Shown: one piece after another, positions 43,578 through 50,827 of the stretch
Position numbering within the stretch: the first letter of the stretch is position 1
Layout of the letters: each line of letters begins with the position of its first letter
DNA from: Desulfofustis sp.
Lineage (GTDB): Bacteria; Desulfobacterota; Desulfobulbia; Desulfobulbales; Desulfocapsaceae
Direction: 5' to 3'
NCBI GenBank assembly: GCA_013042475.1
Contig: JABDQA010000183.1
Span: 1-50,827, forward strand
DNA: 50,827 bases
Made by a program: the position numbers and the translations under genes
The notes under the pieces: generated by a model
Database searches by the model: none
Seen by the model: only the letters and a program-made list of their open reading frames with translations
Told to the model about the DNA's origin: nothing

Positions 43578-44948
43578 ATGGGACTGCATAAGCGAAAAGA
43601 AATTGGCGCACTGCTGGATAAAATCGATCAGGGAGATAGATGCCAGGTATATCTCTGTTTCGGAGAACGGTATCTGTGCCGCCAAGCTGCTGAGAAGCTT
43701 GAAGAGCGGTTGCTGGCGAACGGGGGTGCGGTCCACAATCTCGATGGTGCGGTGGAGGACACCACCAGGCTGCTGTCCAGGTTGCGGAGTCTTACCCTGC
43801 TGCCAGGACTGCAGATATACAGAGTCATGGACACCACCTTGTTCCACAGCCGGGAGGTGGGTGAACAGCTTTGGCTGAAGGCCTGTAAGGCCAGGGATGA
43901 TGATAAGTTACGGGCAGCGGTGAGGTATCTGGTGAGCCTGCTACGCCTGGGTTCTGTCGATCCGCAAAGCGCCACAGTGTTCAGCGACATCGGTCCAGAT
44001 CAATGGTCAAAATTGTTCGGATTTCCGCATCCGGAGGAGGAGCTCGGGTGGGCCGATGAACTTATCAGCAACATCGAACGGCCGTCGGTTGCCGCCAAGG
44101 ACCCTGTCGAAAATCTGATCTCTGCCATCAAAGAGGGACTGCCCCCACACCACCTCCTGGTTCTCACCGCTGAACATGTCGATAAAAGAAAAAAACTGTT
44201 CACCGCCATCAAAAAACATGGTGAAGTCATCGACTGCGCCATCGCCGAGGGCAGCTCCCGTGCCGCACTTCAGCAGCAGCAGGAAGTGATCAGGGAAATG
44301 GTTCAGACAAAGCTGGCCAGGATGAATAAAACCATCGAACCGGCAGCCCTGGAGTTGCTGTTTGAACGGGTTGGTTTTCACCCGGTGGGGGCGGTACTGG
44401 AAACTGAAAAAGTTGCATTCTACATCGACGAAAGAAAGAGAATCACCCGCGCTGATGTCGATCTGATGGTTGGCAGAACTCGGGAAGACGCCATCTTCGA
44501 GTTGAGCGAAGCACTGGCAAAAGAAACTCCGGCACGAGCCATGACCGTACTTGATCACCTGCTCAGCGACGGGGTTCATCCCCTGGCCATCATTGCCACC
44601 CTGCGCAACTATCTGCGTCGGCTGCTAATCTTTAAATCATTGCAGGTCAGGGAACGACCGCGCTGGTCACCGATGTCGAGCAGCGATTTCCAGAACAATT
44701 ATCTACCGGCACTCAAAGACACCGGCGTCTGGCCTGATCTGTTAAAAGGTCATCCTTATGCCCTCTATCTAGGATTTAAAAAAGCGGCACCGCAGTCGCC
44801 CGCCACTTTAAAAAAATCTCTGGGACTGCTGCTCGAAGCTGAATTCAAGCTCAAGGGCAGCCCGGTACCCGACCGAATCATCCTGGAAGAACTGCTGCTC
44901 AGCCTGGCATGGCTGCATCAGCAACCGGCAACCCCGCGTCTACCTTAG
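43578..44948 (+). CDS. holA: DNA polymerase III delta subunit (HolA)
   Basis: The clamp-loader subunit that opens the sliding clamp. It has 456 residues, against 343 in E. coli. The N-terminal AAA+-like domain begins with VYLCFGERYLCRQAA. The family segments LLVLTAEHVDKRKKLFTAIK, shown by its core VDKRKKLF, and the C-terminal domain DGVHPLAIIATLRNYLRRLL are clear. The extra length lies mainly at about residues 105-185, between the usual second and third beta strands. The ATG at 43578 is four bases after the upstream stop, which suggests coupling. The family call is solid, but the insertion has no known role. Confidence 0.85.
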   Translation: MGLHKRKEIGALLDKIDQGDRCQVYLCFGERYLCRQAAEKLEERLLANGGAVHNLDGAVEDTTRLLSRLRSLTLLPGLQIYRVMDTTLFHSREVGEQLWLKACKARDDDKLRAAVRYLVSLLRLGSVDPQSATVFSDIGPDQWSKLFGFPHPEEELGWADELISNIERPSVAAKDPVENLISAIKEGLPPHHLLVLTAEHVDKRKKLFTAIKKHGEVIDCAIAEGSSRAALQQQQEVIREMVQTKLARMNKTIEPAALELLFERVGFHPVGAVLETEKVAFYIDERKRITRADVDLMVGRTREDAIFELSEALAKETPARAMTVLDHLLSDGVHPLAIIATLRNYLRRLLIFKSLQVRERPRWSPMSSSDFQNNYLPALKDTGVWPDLLKGHPYALYLGFKKAAPQSPATLKKSLGLLLEAEFKLKGSPVPDRIILEELLLSLAWLHQQPATPRLP

Positions 44949-44962
44949 CTGCTCAAGAGAGT

Positions 44963-45000
44963 GGACCGCAGGCAGGTCCCAATACGGGATGGATGGACCT
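44963..45000. other. competing stem-loops between holA and clpS
   Basis: GGTCC (44975-44979) can pair with GGACC at 44963-44967 or with GGACC at 44995-44999. The second pair extends to AGGTCC/GGACCT and encloses TCCC/GGGA. No T-tract follows. The element sits after holA and upstream of the clpS promoter candidate. Confidence 0.35.
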
Positions 45001-45034
45001 AAGACGGTTGTGTAGAAACCTTTACAAGCCTCAT

Positions 45035-45065
45035 TTGAAAACATGACAATCGGGATTATTATAAT
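45035..45065 (+). promoter_or_regulatory. promoter candidate for clpS-clpA
   Basis: A perfect TATAAT (45060-45065) stands 58 bases before the clpS start. The best -35 is TTGAAA (45035-45040), at a rather long 19-base spacing. No clear heat-shock (sigma32) promoter is seen. Confidence 0.45.
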
Positions 45066-45122
45066 GGGCAGATAATCTTAACTCACTTGCACTCGTTGAT
45101 AAAACAGCTTTAAGAACAAGAG

Positions 45123-45437
45123 ATGGGAGATAAAAAAGGAGACCTTCAGGACTCCGTATTGACTGAAGAGTTGGTCGAAACCAAGGAGCCGCCGCGTTAT
45201 AAAGTATTGCTCCACAACGACGACTACACAACCATGGAATTTGTTGTTTCGGTGCTGGAAAACATCTTTCAGAAATCGAGACACGAAGCAACGAAGATAA
45301 TGCTCAACGTGCACAATGACGGCGTTGGAGTTGCCGGTATCTATACCCGGGAAATCTGTGAAACCAAAATCGCCATTGTTCATGAATTGGCAAAAAAAAA
45401 TGAATATCCACTGCGCTGCAGCATGGAAAGAGAATAG
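45123..45437 (+). CDS. clpS: ClpS, adaptor of the ClpAP protease
   Basis: A 104-residue adaptor that delivers N-degron proteins to ClpAP. The core (about residues 22-104) has YKVLLHNDDYTTMEFVVSVL and a family-typical GIYTREICETKI. The flexible acidic N-terminus needed to engage ClpA is present. The ATG at 45123 follows an AAGAACAAGAG stretch. clpA begins 21 bases after the stop, the standard order. Confidence 0.95.
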   Translation: MGDKKGDLQDSVLTEELVETKEPPRYKVLLHNDDYTTMEFVVSVLENIFQKSRHEATKIMLNVHNDGVGVAGIYTREICETKIAIVHELAKKNEYPLRCSMERE

Positions 45438-45458
45438 CACCAACGACATGTGAGCACA

Positions 45459-47723
45459 ATGCTAAGCAAAACTCTTGAAGCATCACTGATCAAAGCAATC
45501 AAGGAAGCAAAAAGTCACAATCATGAATTCGTTACCGTCGAGCACATGCTTTATGGCCTGCTTCACGACGAATTGACCACCTATATCATCAGGGAGTGCG
45601 GTGGCTCTGTTGAGTCGCTCAAGGAGCGGCTGGAGTCTTTTCTGATAAAGGAAGTGCCGACCATAACCGAATCGGCTGGCATTGACCCGACTCAGACCAT
45701 CGCCTTCAACAGGGTGCTCCAGAGGGCTGTCGCCCACGTTCAGAGCTGTGGCAAAAAGGAAGTGGACTCAGGTGATGTGTTGGTGGCCATTTTCTCGGAA
45801 ACTGAATCCCATGCCGTTTATTTTCTTAGCTCCATCGGCGTCGGCCGCATGGAAGTGGTCAATCTGGTTTCCCATGAACTGCCCGAAGGTCTTCAGCAAG
45901 AGCCCTTGCCTCATCCTCCTGATTCCGAGGCACAGGCGGAAAAAGGGGAGAAGGAAGACAAGGCGCTCAAAGACTACACGGTCAATTACGCCAGTCTCGC
46001 CGAGCAGGGAAAACTCGATCCTCTCATTGGACGCAATGAAGAGATCAACCGAATGATGCAGGTGCTCTGTCGCCGCAAAAAGAACAACCCGCTGCTGGTT
46101 GGCGAACCGGGTGTTGGTAAAACTGCCATGGCTGAGGGGCTGGCCCTGCGTATTCACGATGACAAAGTATCCCGCCAGCAGGGAAATAAAGCCGTGGTCC
46201 CAGAGCTCCTGCAGGATGTCGAAATTTACCAGCTCGAGATGGGAACGCTGGTAGCCGGCACCAAATATCGCGGTGACTTTGAAAAGCGTATCAAAGGTGT
46301 AGTGGCGGCTATCGAGAAAAAAGACAACGCCATCCTGTTCATCGATGAGATGCATACCATTGTCGGTGCCGGCGCCACCAGCGGTGGTTCCATGGATGCG
46401 TCGAATCTGCTGAAGCCGGCGCTGCAGTCAGGAATATTGCGCTGTATAGGATCAACCACCTACGAGGAGTACAAGAACCAGATCGAAAAAGATCGTGCCC
46501 TGTCGAGAAGATTTCAGAAAATTGATATCGAGGAGCCCTCGGTCAAGGATACCTGCCAGATTCTCAAAGGACTGCAGCCGCGCTACGAAAATCACCATCG
46601 GGTGCGCTACTCTAAACCTGCCGTACAGGCTATGGCCGAATTGTCCGACCGCTATATCAACGAACGCTTCCTGCCTGACAAGGCGATCGATGTGATGGAC
46701 GAAGTCGGCTCGCTGTTCCGGCTGGAAGGTAAGCAGGATTCGACGGTCAAGATTAATGATGTCGAACGGGTTGTTTCGGCCATTGCCCGAATCCCCGCCC
46801 GCACCAGAAAGAGTTCGGAACTGGAGTCTCTCAAAGGGCTTGAAATCAACATGAAATCGGTCATCTTCGGGCAGAACGAGGCCATTAACGTCATCGTCCA
46901 GGCGGTGAAAAGATCCAGGGCTGGGCTCGGCAATCCCGACTCGCCCATGGGCAGCTTTCTGTTCGCCGGACCTACCGGTGTTGGTAAGACCGAAGTGGCA
47001 AGGCAACTGGCCAACTGTCTGCAGGTGCACTTCGAGCGTTTCGATATGAGCGAGTATATGGAGAAGCATGCGGTCGCCCGACTCATCGGGGCCCCCCCGG
47101 GCTATGTCGGCTTCGACCAGGGTGGGTTATTGACCGAGGCCATCCGCAAGCACCCATATTCAGTGCTGCTGCTCGACGAAATCGAAAAGGCCCACATGGA
47201 TATCTATTCCATCCTGCTGCAGGTGATGGACCATTCCACCTTGACCGACAACAGCGGCAGAAAAGCGGATTTCAGAAACGTGGTGATCATCATGACCACC
47301 AATGCCGGTGCCAGGGAGATGGCAGCCAACACCATCGGTTTTGTCGGTGACAAGAAAGGCAAGAGCGACAAGGCCGTGGAGAAGCTCTTTTCACCGGAGT
47401 TCAGGAATCGCCTCGATGCGACCGTCACCTTCGGACCGCTCGATCACGAGTCCATGCAACAGGTGGTGGACAAACTGATCATCGAACTCGAAGGCCAGCT
47501 GCTCGAAAAGAAAGTAAAGATAGAACTCACCGATGCGGCCAGAAACTGGCTCGCAACCGAAGGCTATGACCCGGATTTCGGAGCCCGGCCGCTGCGACGA
47601 TTGATCATGAAGGAGATCGGCGATGTGCTGTCAGAAGAGATCTTGTTCGGTCACCTGACTGGCGGCGGTATCGCTCAAGTCGACATCGACGATGAAAAAC
47701 TGAGCTTCGGTTACTCAAAATAG
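45459..47723 (+). CDS. clpA: ClpA, ATPase subunit of ClpAP
   Basis: A 754-residue Hsp100 unfoldase (E. coli ClpA, 758). The N-domain starts [17 protein letters not shown], which aligns with known ClpA starts and favours the ATG at 45459 over a GTG at 45450. AAA domain 1 has GEPGVGKT and AAA domain 2 GPTGVGKT, with Walker [10 protein letters not shown] and [11 protein letters not shown]. The IGF loop for docking to ClpP is in [11 protein letters not shown]. No middle coiled coil is present, which separates it from ClpB. clpP is not in this window. A strong terminator follows. Confidence 0.96.
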   Translation: MLSKTLEASLIKAIKEAKSHNHEFVTVEHMLYGLLHDELTTYIIRECGGSVESLKERLESFLIKEVPTITESAGIDPTQTIAFNRVLQRAVAHVQSCGKKEVDSGDVLVAIFSETESHAVYFLSSIGVGRMEVVNLVSHELPEGLQQEPLPHPPDSEAQAEKGEKEDKALKDYTVNYASLAEQGKLDPLIGRNEEINRMMQVLCRRKKNNPLLVGEPGVGKTAMAEGLALRIHDDKVSRQQGNKAVVPELLQDVEIYQLEMGTLVAGTKYRGDFEKRIKGVVAAIEKKDNAILFIDEMHTIVGAGATSGGSMDASNLLKPALQSGILRCIGSTTYEEYKNQIEKDRALSRRFQKIDIEEPSVKDTCQILKGLQPRYENHHRVRYSKPAVQAMAELSDRYINERFLPDKAIDVMDEVGSLFRLEGKQDSTVKINDVERVVSAIARIPARTRKSSELESLKGLEINMKSVIFGQNEAINVIVQAVKRSRAGLGNPDSPMGSFLFAGPTGVGKTEVARQLANCLQVHFERFDMSEYMEKHAVARLIGAPPGYVGFDQGGLLTEAIRKHPYSVLLLDEIEKAHMDIYSILLQVMDHSTLTDNSGRKADFRNVVIIMTTNAGAREMAANTIGFVGDKKGKSDKAVEKLFSPEFRNRLDATVTFGPLDHESMQQVVDKLIIELEGQLLEKKVKIELTDAARNWLATEGYDPDFGARPLRRLIMKEIGDVLSEEILFGHLTGGGIAQVDIDDEKLSFGYSK

Positions 47724-47753
47724 CCGCCCTCAGGCGAAGTTTAATTTAGTTCC

Positions 47754-47785
47754 AAAAAGGCGCTCGAAATATCGGGCGCCTTTTT
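47754..47785 (+). terminator. bidirectional intrinsic terminator after clpA
   Basis: AAAAAGGCGCTCGA (47754-47767) pairs with TCGGGCGCCTTTTT (47772-47785) around an AATA loop, with one T-G wobble. It ends clpSA on the plus strand and, through the A-tract, also the convergent radical SAM gene. Confidence 0.92.
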
Positions 47786-47846
47786 GCTTTGTTATGGGGA
47801 GGCAATGCAATTGCGTCCTCAGCCTACACCGGCTTTAGATGGGAAA

Positions 47847-49379
47847 CTATGTTGTCATGCTTAAAAAGAACGGCGCATGGTTGGACCCGAACACGCCTGG
47901 GCTGCGTCGCTCAATATTCTGGACCAGCGGGTCTTTGCGAAACCGCTTCTGCAGGAAACCTCGCACCGCTTTTCTACCCCAACCGCGGGGGTGGACGAAA
48001 TCGCAATAAAGTGACAAGTCACCGTCGGAAAAGCGGTTATCAAGATCAGCCGCTTCCGGGCTGCAAACCGGCATGTTGAAGATCGCCAGGTTCAGAAAGG
48101 TGATTGCCTGCCAGTGTGTACGAACAAATTCAAGGGTCAGCAGAGCCTCGGATTCAGTTTCAGCCGGTGTGCCGAAAAGCAGATAGACATAAGCTCCGAT
48201 GCCAGCCCGCTGAAGATTGTTGAGGATGCGGGAGGCACCCTCCAGATCAATCCCTTTGTCTAGTTGTTCGAGCACGCGCGCAGACCCCGACTCCAATCCA
48301 AGTTTGAGCATCACGCAACCCGACCGCCTCAGTGCGATACAGTAGTCAAAATCCTCGAGATCCTTTTCAAAACGGGCGAAACCATACCAGGGCATGCCCA
48401 ACCTGTAGTCAGCCAAGTGTCTGAGCAGGGCAGGACTTATCGCGTTGTCAAGCAGGTGAACAAGTACTGGCTTATGCGTTTGTATCAGCTGATCTATTTC
48501 GATAATCACCTTTTTAGCCGGTATTGCCTCATAGCAGGAACCTTCAGCAAAATCCGGACAGAATTGACATTTTTGCCAGTAACAACCATAGGATGCAGCA
48601 TATGGCAGCACCACACCCGGAGTCAGATAATCGGCCAAACTGAAGTCATTGTAGCTCAATCGCCCTAGGCCAGATCGAGACTCGCTGCCGAACAGTTCCA
48701 GCAGTTGGTCTTCTCCGTAACCGGCAAGGCATAGGTCAAAGAGGCCCTGGAATGGATTTGTCCAGGCAGGGTTGCTCATCCAGGTGGTGATCAGGCCTCC
48801 TCCGGCGACTATTTTAATTTCCGGGAAATGATGCCGAATAAATCCGGCCACCGCAAAACCGGTGAGTGCCTGGCTGAGATAGGAAAAAGACAGACCAACG
48901 TATTCAGGTTGATGGGTAACCAGCGCCTCTTCCAATAGCGGACTGAACCGGGCGTGGAAATGATTGGTTTCGAATTGTTCGGCGCTGGCCAGTAGATCCG
49001 CACTGCGCAGAGGCGTCTTGGTGGGGTCTTCGTAGTTGGCCAGAGTGATTTTGCAGCCGCTTTTTCTTCCGGCCAGGTTCAGCACCCGTCCCAGATCACT
49101 CACCACTCGCTGATAACGGTCAAAAGAGCGGTAAAGCTCTGGTACTCTCAGCTGGGTGATATTGCGCTGCCGGTCTTTGTTGGCTCTCTTGCTCCAGCGG
49201 TCATCGGCCTCGATTTCATGTTCAAACTGGGCGAGCAGGCAGGGCAGGTTGAGATCGAGCACACCACATGCTCGACCGTGTTCACGCAGGCTGCCCGCCA
49301 ATCGGGCAATACCGGCCGGGGGTTCTGACGGTGTGGCGACCGGTGGATTTATAAATAGAATTTTCTTAGCCGGAGTCAT
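47847..49379 (-). CDS. B12-binding-type radical SAM protein
   Basis: A 510-residue protein. The N-terminal part (about residues 1-190) resembles a cobalamin-binding Rossmann domain, with KILFINPPVATPSEPPAGIA cut to its core FINPPVATPSEPPAGIA, and YVGLSFSYLSQ. The radical SAM cluster motif is GCYWQKCQFC, a CX4CX2C form known in this family, followed by the SAM-binding barrel with KLGLESGSARVLEQLDKG. It probably modifies a peptide, lipid or small metabolite, but no partner lies near. I chose the ATG at 49379; an upstream TTG at 49460 gives a non-family leader. It converges on clpA across the shared terminator. Confidence 0.85.
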   Translation of the reverse strand: MTPAKKILFINPPVATPSEPPAGIARLAGSLREHGRACGVLDLNLPCLLAQFEHEIEADDRWSKRANKDRQRNITQLRVPELYRSFDRYQRVVSDLGRVLNLAGRKSGCKITLANYEDPTKTPLRSADLLASAEQFETNHFHARFSPLLEEALVTHQPEYVGLSFSYLSQALTGFAVAGFIRHHFPEIKIVAGGGLITTWMSNPAWTNPFQGLFDLCLAGYGEDQLLELFGSESRSGLGRLSYNDFSLADYLTPGVVLPYAASYGCYWQKCQFCPDFAEGSCYEAIPAKKVIIEIDQLIQTHKPVLVHLLDNAISPALLRHLADYRLGMPWYGFARFEKDLEDFDYCIALRRSGCVMLKLGLESGSARVLEQLDKGIDLEGASRILNNLQRAGIGAYVYLLFGTPAETESEALLTLEFVRTHWQAITFLNLAIFNMPVCSPEAADLDNRFSDGDLSLYCDFVHPRGWGRKAVRGFLQKRFRKDPLVQNIERRSPGVFGSNHAPFFLSMTT

Positions 49380-49548
49380 ACTCTGCATGCTGCCGCTGCC
49401 ATTTGGTGTTTTACTCTCTGAGCGGATAGAGGCACAAGAGCCTACCAGCAGGAGTATCAAATCTCAAGGACTGCTCAATTCACCGTTGCACAAAATACCG
49501 GTTATAGTAAAAATAGCCTCACCGTCAATTCAGAAAAGGAGAGTGATA

Positions 49549-49890
49549 ATGAGTGACTGCCTGTTCTGCAAGATCATAGCTGGCGACATACCGGCCGATA
49601 AAATCTACGAAGATGACGAGGTCCTGGCGTTCAGGGATATTGCCCCCCAGGCTCCGACCCATTTTCTGGTCATCCCCAAAAAACATTATAGCGATCTGAG
49701 CGAAATTCATCGGGAAGATGACCAGTTAGTCGGCAAAATAGTGCGCACGGGCGCCGAACTTGCTGCACAGGAAGGGCTCGACAAAGGCTACCGGGTGATC
49801 TTCAACAATGGCCCGGAAGGCTGTCAGATCGTTTTTCATGTTCATATGCATATCCTTGGCGGTAGGCAGTTGAGAGGCCCCCTGGGGTAA
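49549..49890 (+). CDS. HIT-family nucleotide hydrolase (HinT-like)
   Basis: A 113-residue histidine triad protein. It starts MSDCLFCKIIAGDIPADKIY and ends with the triad HVHMHILGGR. Branch-I members (HinT) hydrolyse AMP-lysine and other purine nucleoside phosphoramidates. The ATG at 49549 has an AAAAGGAGAG site. It is divergent from the radical SAM gene by 169 bases. It is followed by the rmuC remnant, which it does not overlap. Confidence 0.95.
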   Translation: MSDCLFCKIIAGDIPADKIYEDDEVLAFRDIAPQAPTHFLVIPKKHYSDLSEIHREDDQLVGKIVRTGAELAAQEGLDKGYRVIFNNGPEGCQIVFHVHMHILGGRQLRGPLG

Positions 49891-49972
49891 TTGATTCGTC
49901 CCCACCCGAACTTCTGATCTATGTCCGGAAGAGCAGTGCAATGGTGAGACCGAGTCTGAGCGCCAGAATGGT

Positions 49973-50470
49973 CTAAAGGAACATCTCAGTTCAATCCGCA
50001 GCCATGTAAAATCCCTGAGCCGGAAAGATTATAGTTCACTCAAAGGGCTACGCACGCTTGATTTTGTCCTGATGTTTATTCCCATCGAAGGGGCCTTTTC
50101 TACTGCACTTCAGAGCAAGGAGAAACTGCTTTCCGAAATGTACGCCTGGAAAGTGATTATCGTTTCACCATCCACATTGCTGACCACCCTGCGTATGGTC
50201 GAATATTGCTGGCAGCACGAGCGCCAAAGCCGCAGCGCGGTGGAAATTGCAGAAAGAGCAGGGTCCCTGTACAATAAGTTACGGGGATTCCTCGCAGATA
50301 TGGAAAAGCTAGGCCACCAGCTCGACAATTGCAAAGACAGTTATGACAGGGCCCTGAACAAGCTCAGCCAGGGCCGCGGCAATCTCATCTCCCAGGACGC
50401 CAGGTTTCCCGAGCTTGGGGTAAAAGTGAAAGAGGAGCTGTCAACTACGATGGCTGACACCGACGAATGA
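49973..50470 (+). pseudogene. rmuC: rmuC C-terminal remnant (5'-truncated)
   Basis: The frame encodes the C-terminal third of RmuC, a nuclease-fold protein that limits DNA inversion. Recognisable parts are KDYSSLKGLRTLDFVLMFIP, then KVIIVSPSTLLTTLR, RAGSLYNKLRGFLADMEKLG and LNKLSQGRGNL. Similarity begins near 49973, and the frame stays open back to a stop just after the HIT gene. The N-terminal coiled coil and most of the nuclease domain are absent, and no ATG, GTG or TTG in frame precedes the conserved part. The first ATG at 50072 would start mid-domain. A short functional product is unlikely, so I call it a remnant. Confidence 0.7.
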
Positions 50471-50504
50471 GCTCACGAAGCTCACCTACCAGGAAGTAAC
50501 GACT

Positions 50505-50827
50505 ATGATTTTACGTGCGCTTATTGTATTGATGCTTGCCCAACTACTTGCCGTCACCACGGCTCAGAACATCCTCGCCGTTGAATCTGAAAAGTCAGCT
50601 GCAGATAGTGAATTGCCCATCAAGATCAGGGAGTTTACCGGAGACCTCGATGAGATGGCAAAGGAACGAATAATAAGGGTTCTGATGCCCTACTCAAGAA
50701 CCTTCTATTTTTTCGATGGCGCTCAACCGAGGGGTGCCAGCTACGATCTGATCAAGCTTTTCGAAAAATTCATCAATGAAAAATACAAGACCGAGACTTT
50801 GAAAATTCATGCGGTGGTCATCCCCAC
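50505..50827 (+). CDS. MltF-like lytic transglycosylase/solute-binding protein, N-terminal part
   Basis: The first 107 residues; the gene runs off the right edge. A signal peptide covers about residues 1-26. The following GDLDEMAKERIIRVLMPYSR and TFYFFDGAQPRGASYDLIKLFEKF match the SBP-3-type N-terminal domain of MltF-type membrane lytic transglycosylases and related proteins. The peptidoglycan-cleaving domain, if present, lies beyond the window. The ATG at 50505 has an AGGAAGT site. It follows the rmuC remnant by 34 bases. Confidence 0.75.
   Translation, partial: MILRALIVLMLAQLLAVTTAQNILAVESEKSAADSELPIKIREFTGDLDEMAKERIIRVLMPYSRTFYFFDGAQPRGASYDLIKLFEKFINEKYKTETLKIHAVVIP

Noticed and set aside
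48520-48600. Broken radical SAM motif because of four residues between the first two Cys
   Set aside because: The GCYWxKCxFC form is known among B12-type radical SAM proteins, so it is a variant rather than damage.
49381-49460. Lipoprotein-like N-terminal extension of the radical SAM protein
   Set aside because: It depends on a TTG start without a ribosome-binding site, and the Cys context is not a proper lipobox; a cytoplasmic start at 49379 fits the family.

Overview
This window reads as a contiguous piece of chromosome from an anaerobic or microaerophilic Gram-negative bacterium. The likeliest group is the sulfate-reducing or sulfur-metabolising Desulfobacterota, near Desulfobulbales. That placement is inference from gene content and GC-rich coding sequence: rubrerythrin beside a ferredoxin, a 2-oxoacid:ferredoxin oxidoreductase with its own GltD-like flavoprotein, IHF next to ribosomal protein S1, a PilT-type ATPase and several PAS/HD-GYP/PilZ-type signalling proteins. 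I saw no insertion sequence, prophage, CRISPR array, tRNA or rRNA gene.

Layout. 1-2502: start of a YchF-like GTPase (-), an Asp-ligated ferredoxin and rubrerythrin (+), then citrate synthase (-). 2768-6960: a five-gene polar amino-acid ABC operon (ATPase, binding protein, two permeases, zinc deacylase) with the gene content of the Pseudomonas aot arginine/ornithine operon. 7003-14722: a long minus-strand run with OsmC-like protein, pRiA4b-type protein, nitroreductase, a 975-residue Cache-PAS-PAS-CBS-nucleotidyltransferase sensor, a GAF-HD-GYP phosphodiesterase, a 2-methylacyl-CoA racemase-like protein and a corrinoid adenosyltransferase. 14723-15383: a gene-free control region with a good promoter, two related 16-bp palindromes and a terminator-like fold. 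15384-19157: a small membrane protein plus ActP-like symporter, a Yip1-like protein and AzlCD.

19277-25310: yajC and tgt (-), a pseudo-receiver/DUF4388/PilZ protein, a NahK-like kinase, MscS, and a NYN ribonuclease-like protein with a cold-shock-like tail that is the third gene after guaB and guaA. 25313-31354: guaBA, a YciO/Sua5-family protein, ihfB and rpsA with a hairpin-rich leader. 31601-34071: rhodanese, zinc-ribbon/pseudo-receiver protein and PilT-type ATPase (-). 34215-41010: ilvD, then a Fur-box-preceded, translationally coupled trio encoding a GltD-like Fe-S flavoprotein and the two subunits of a 2-oxoacid:ferredoxin oxidoreductase. 41186-50827: an unrecognised secreted 795-residue protein with helical repeats and a possible His/Cys dyad, holA, clpS-clpA, a B12-type radical SAM protein (-), a HIT protein, a 5'-truncated rmuC remnant and the start of an MltF-like protein.

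Common threads. Electron transfer through ferredoxin appears in the ferredoxin/rubrerythrin pair and the oxidoreductase operon. Signalling is well represented, with an HD-GYP enzyme, a PilZ protein, a Cache-PAS sensor ending in a nucleotidyltransferase fold and two receiver-like domains without a phosphorylatable Asp. The least explained items are the switch-like control region at 14842-15085, the secreted repeat protein at 41186-43573 and the nucleotidyltransferase sensor at 8842-11769.
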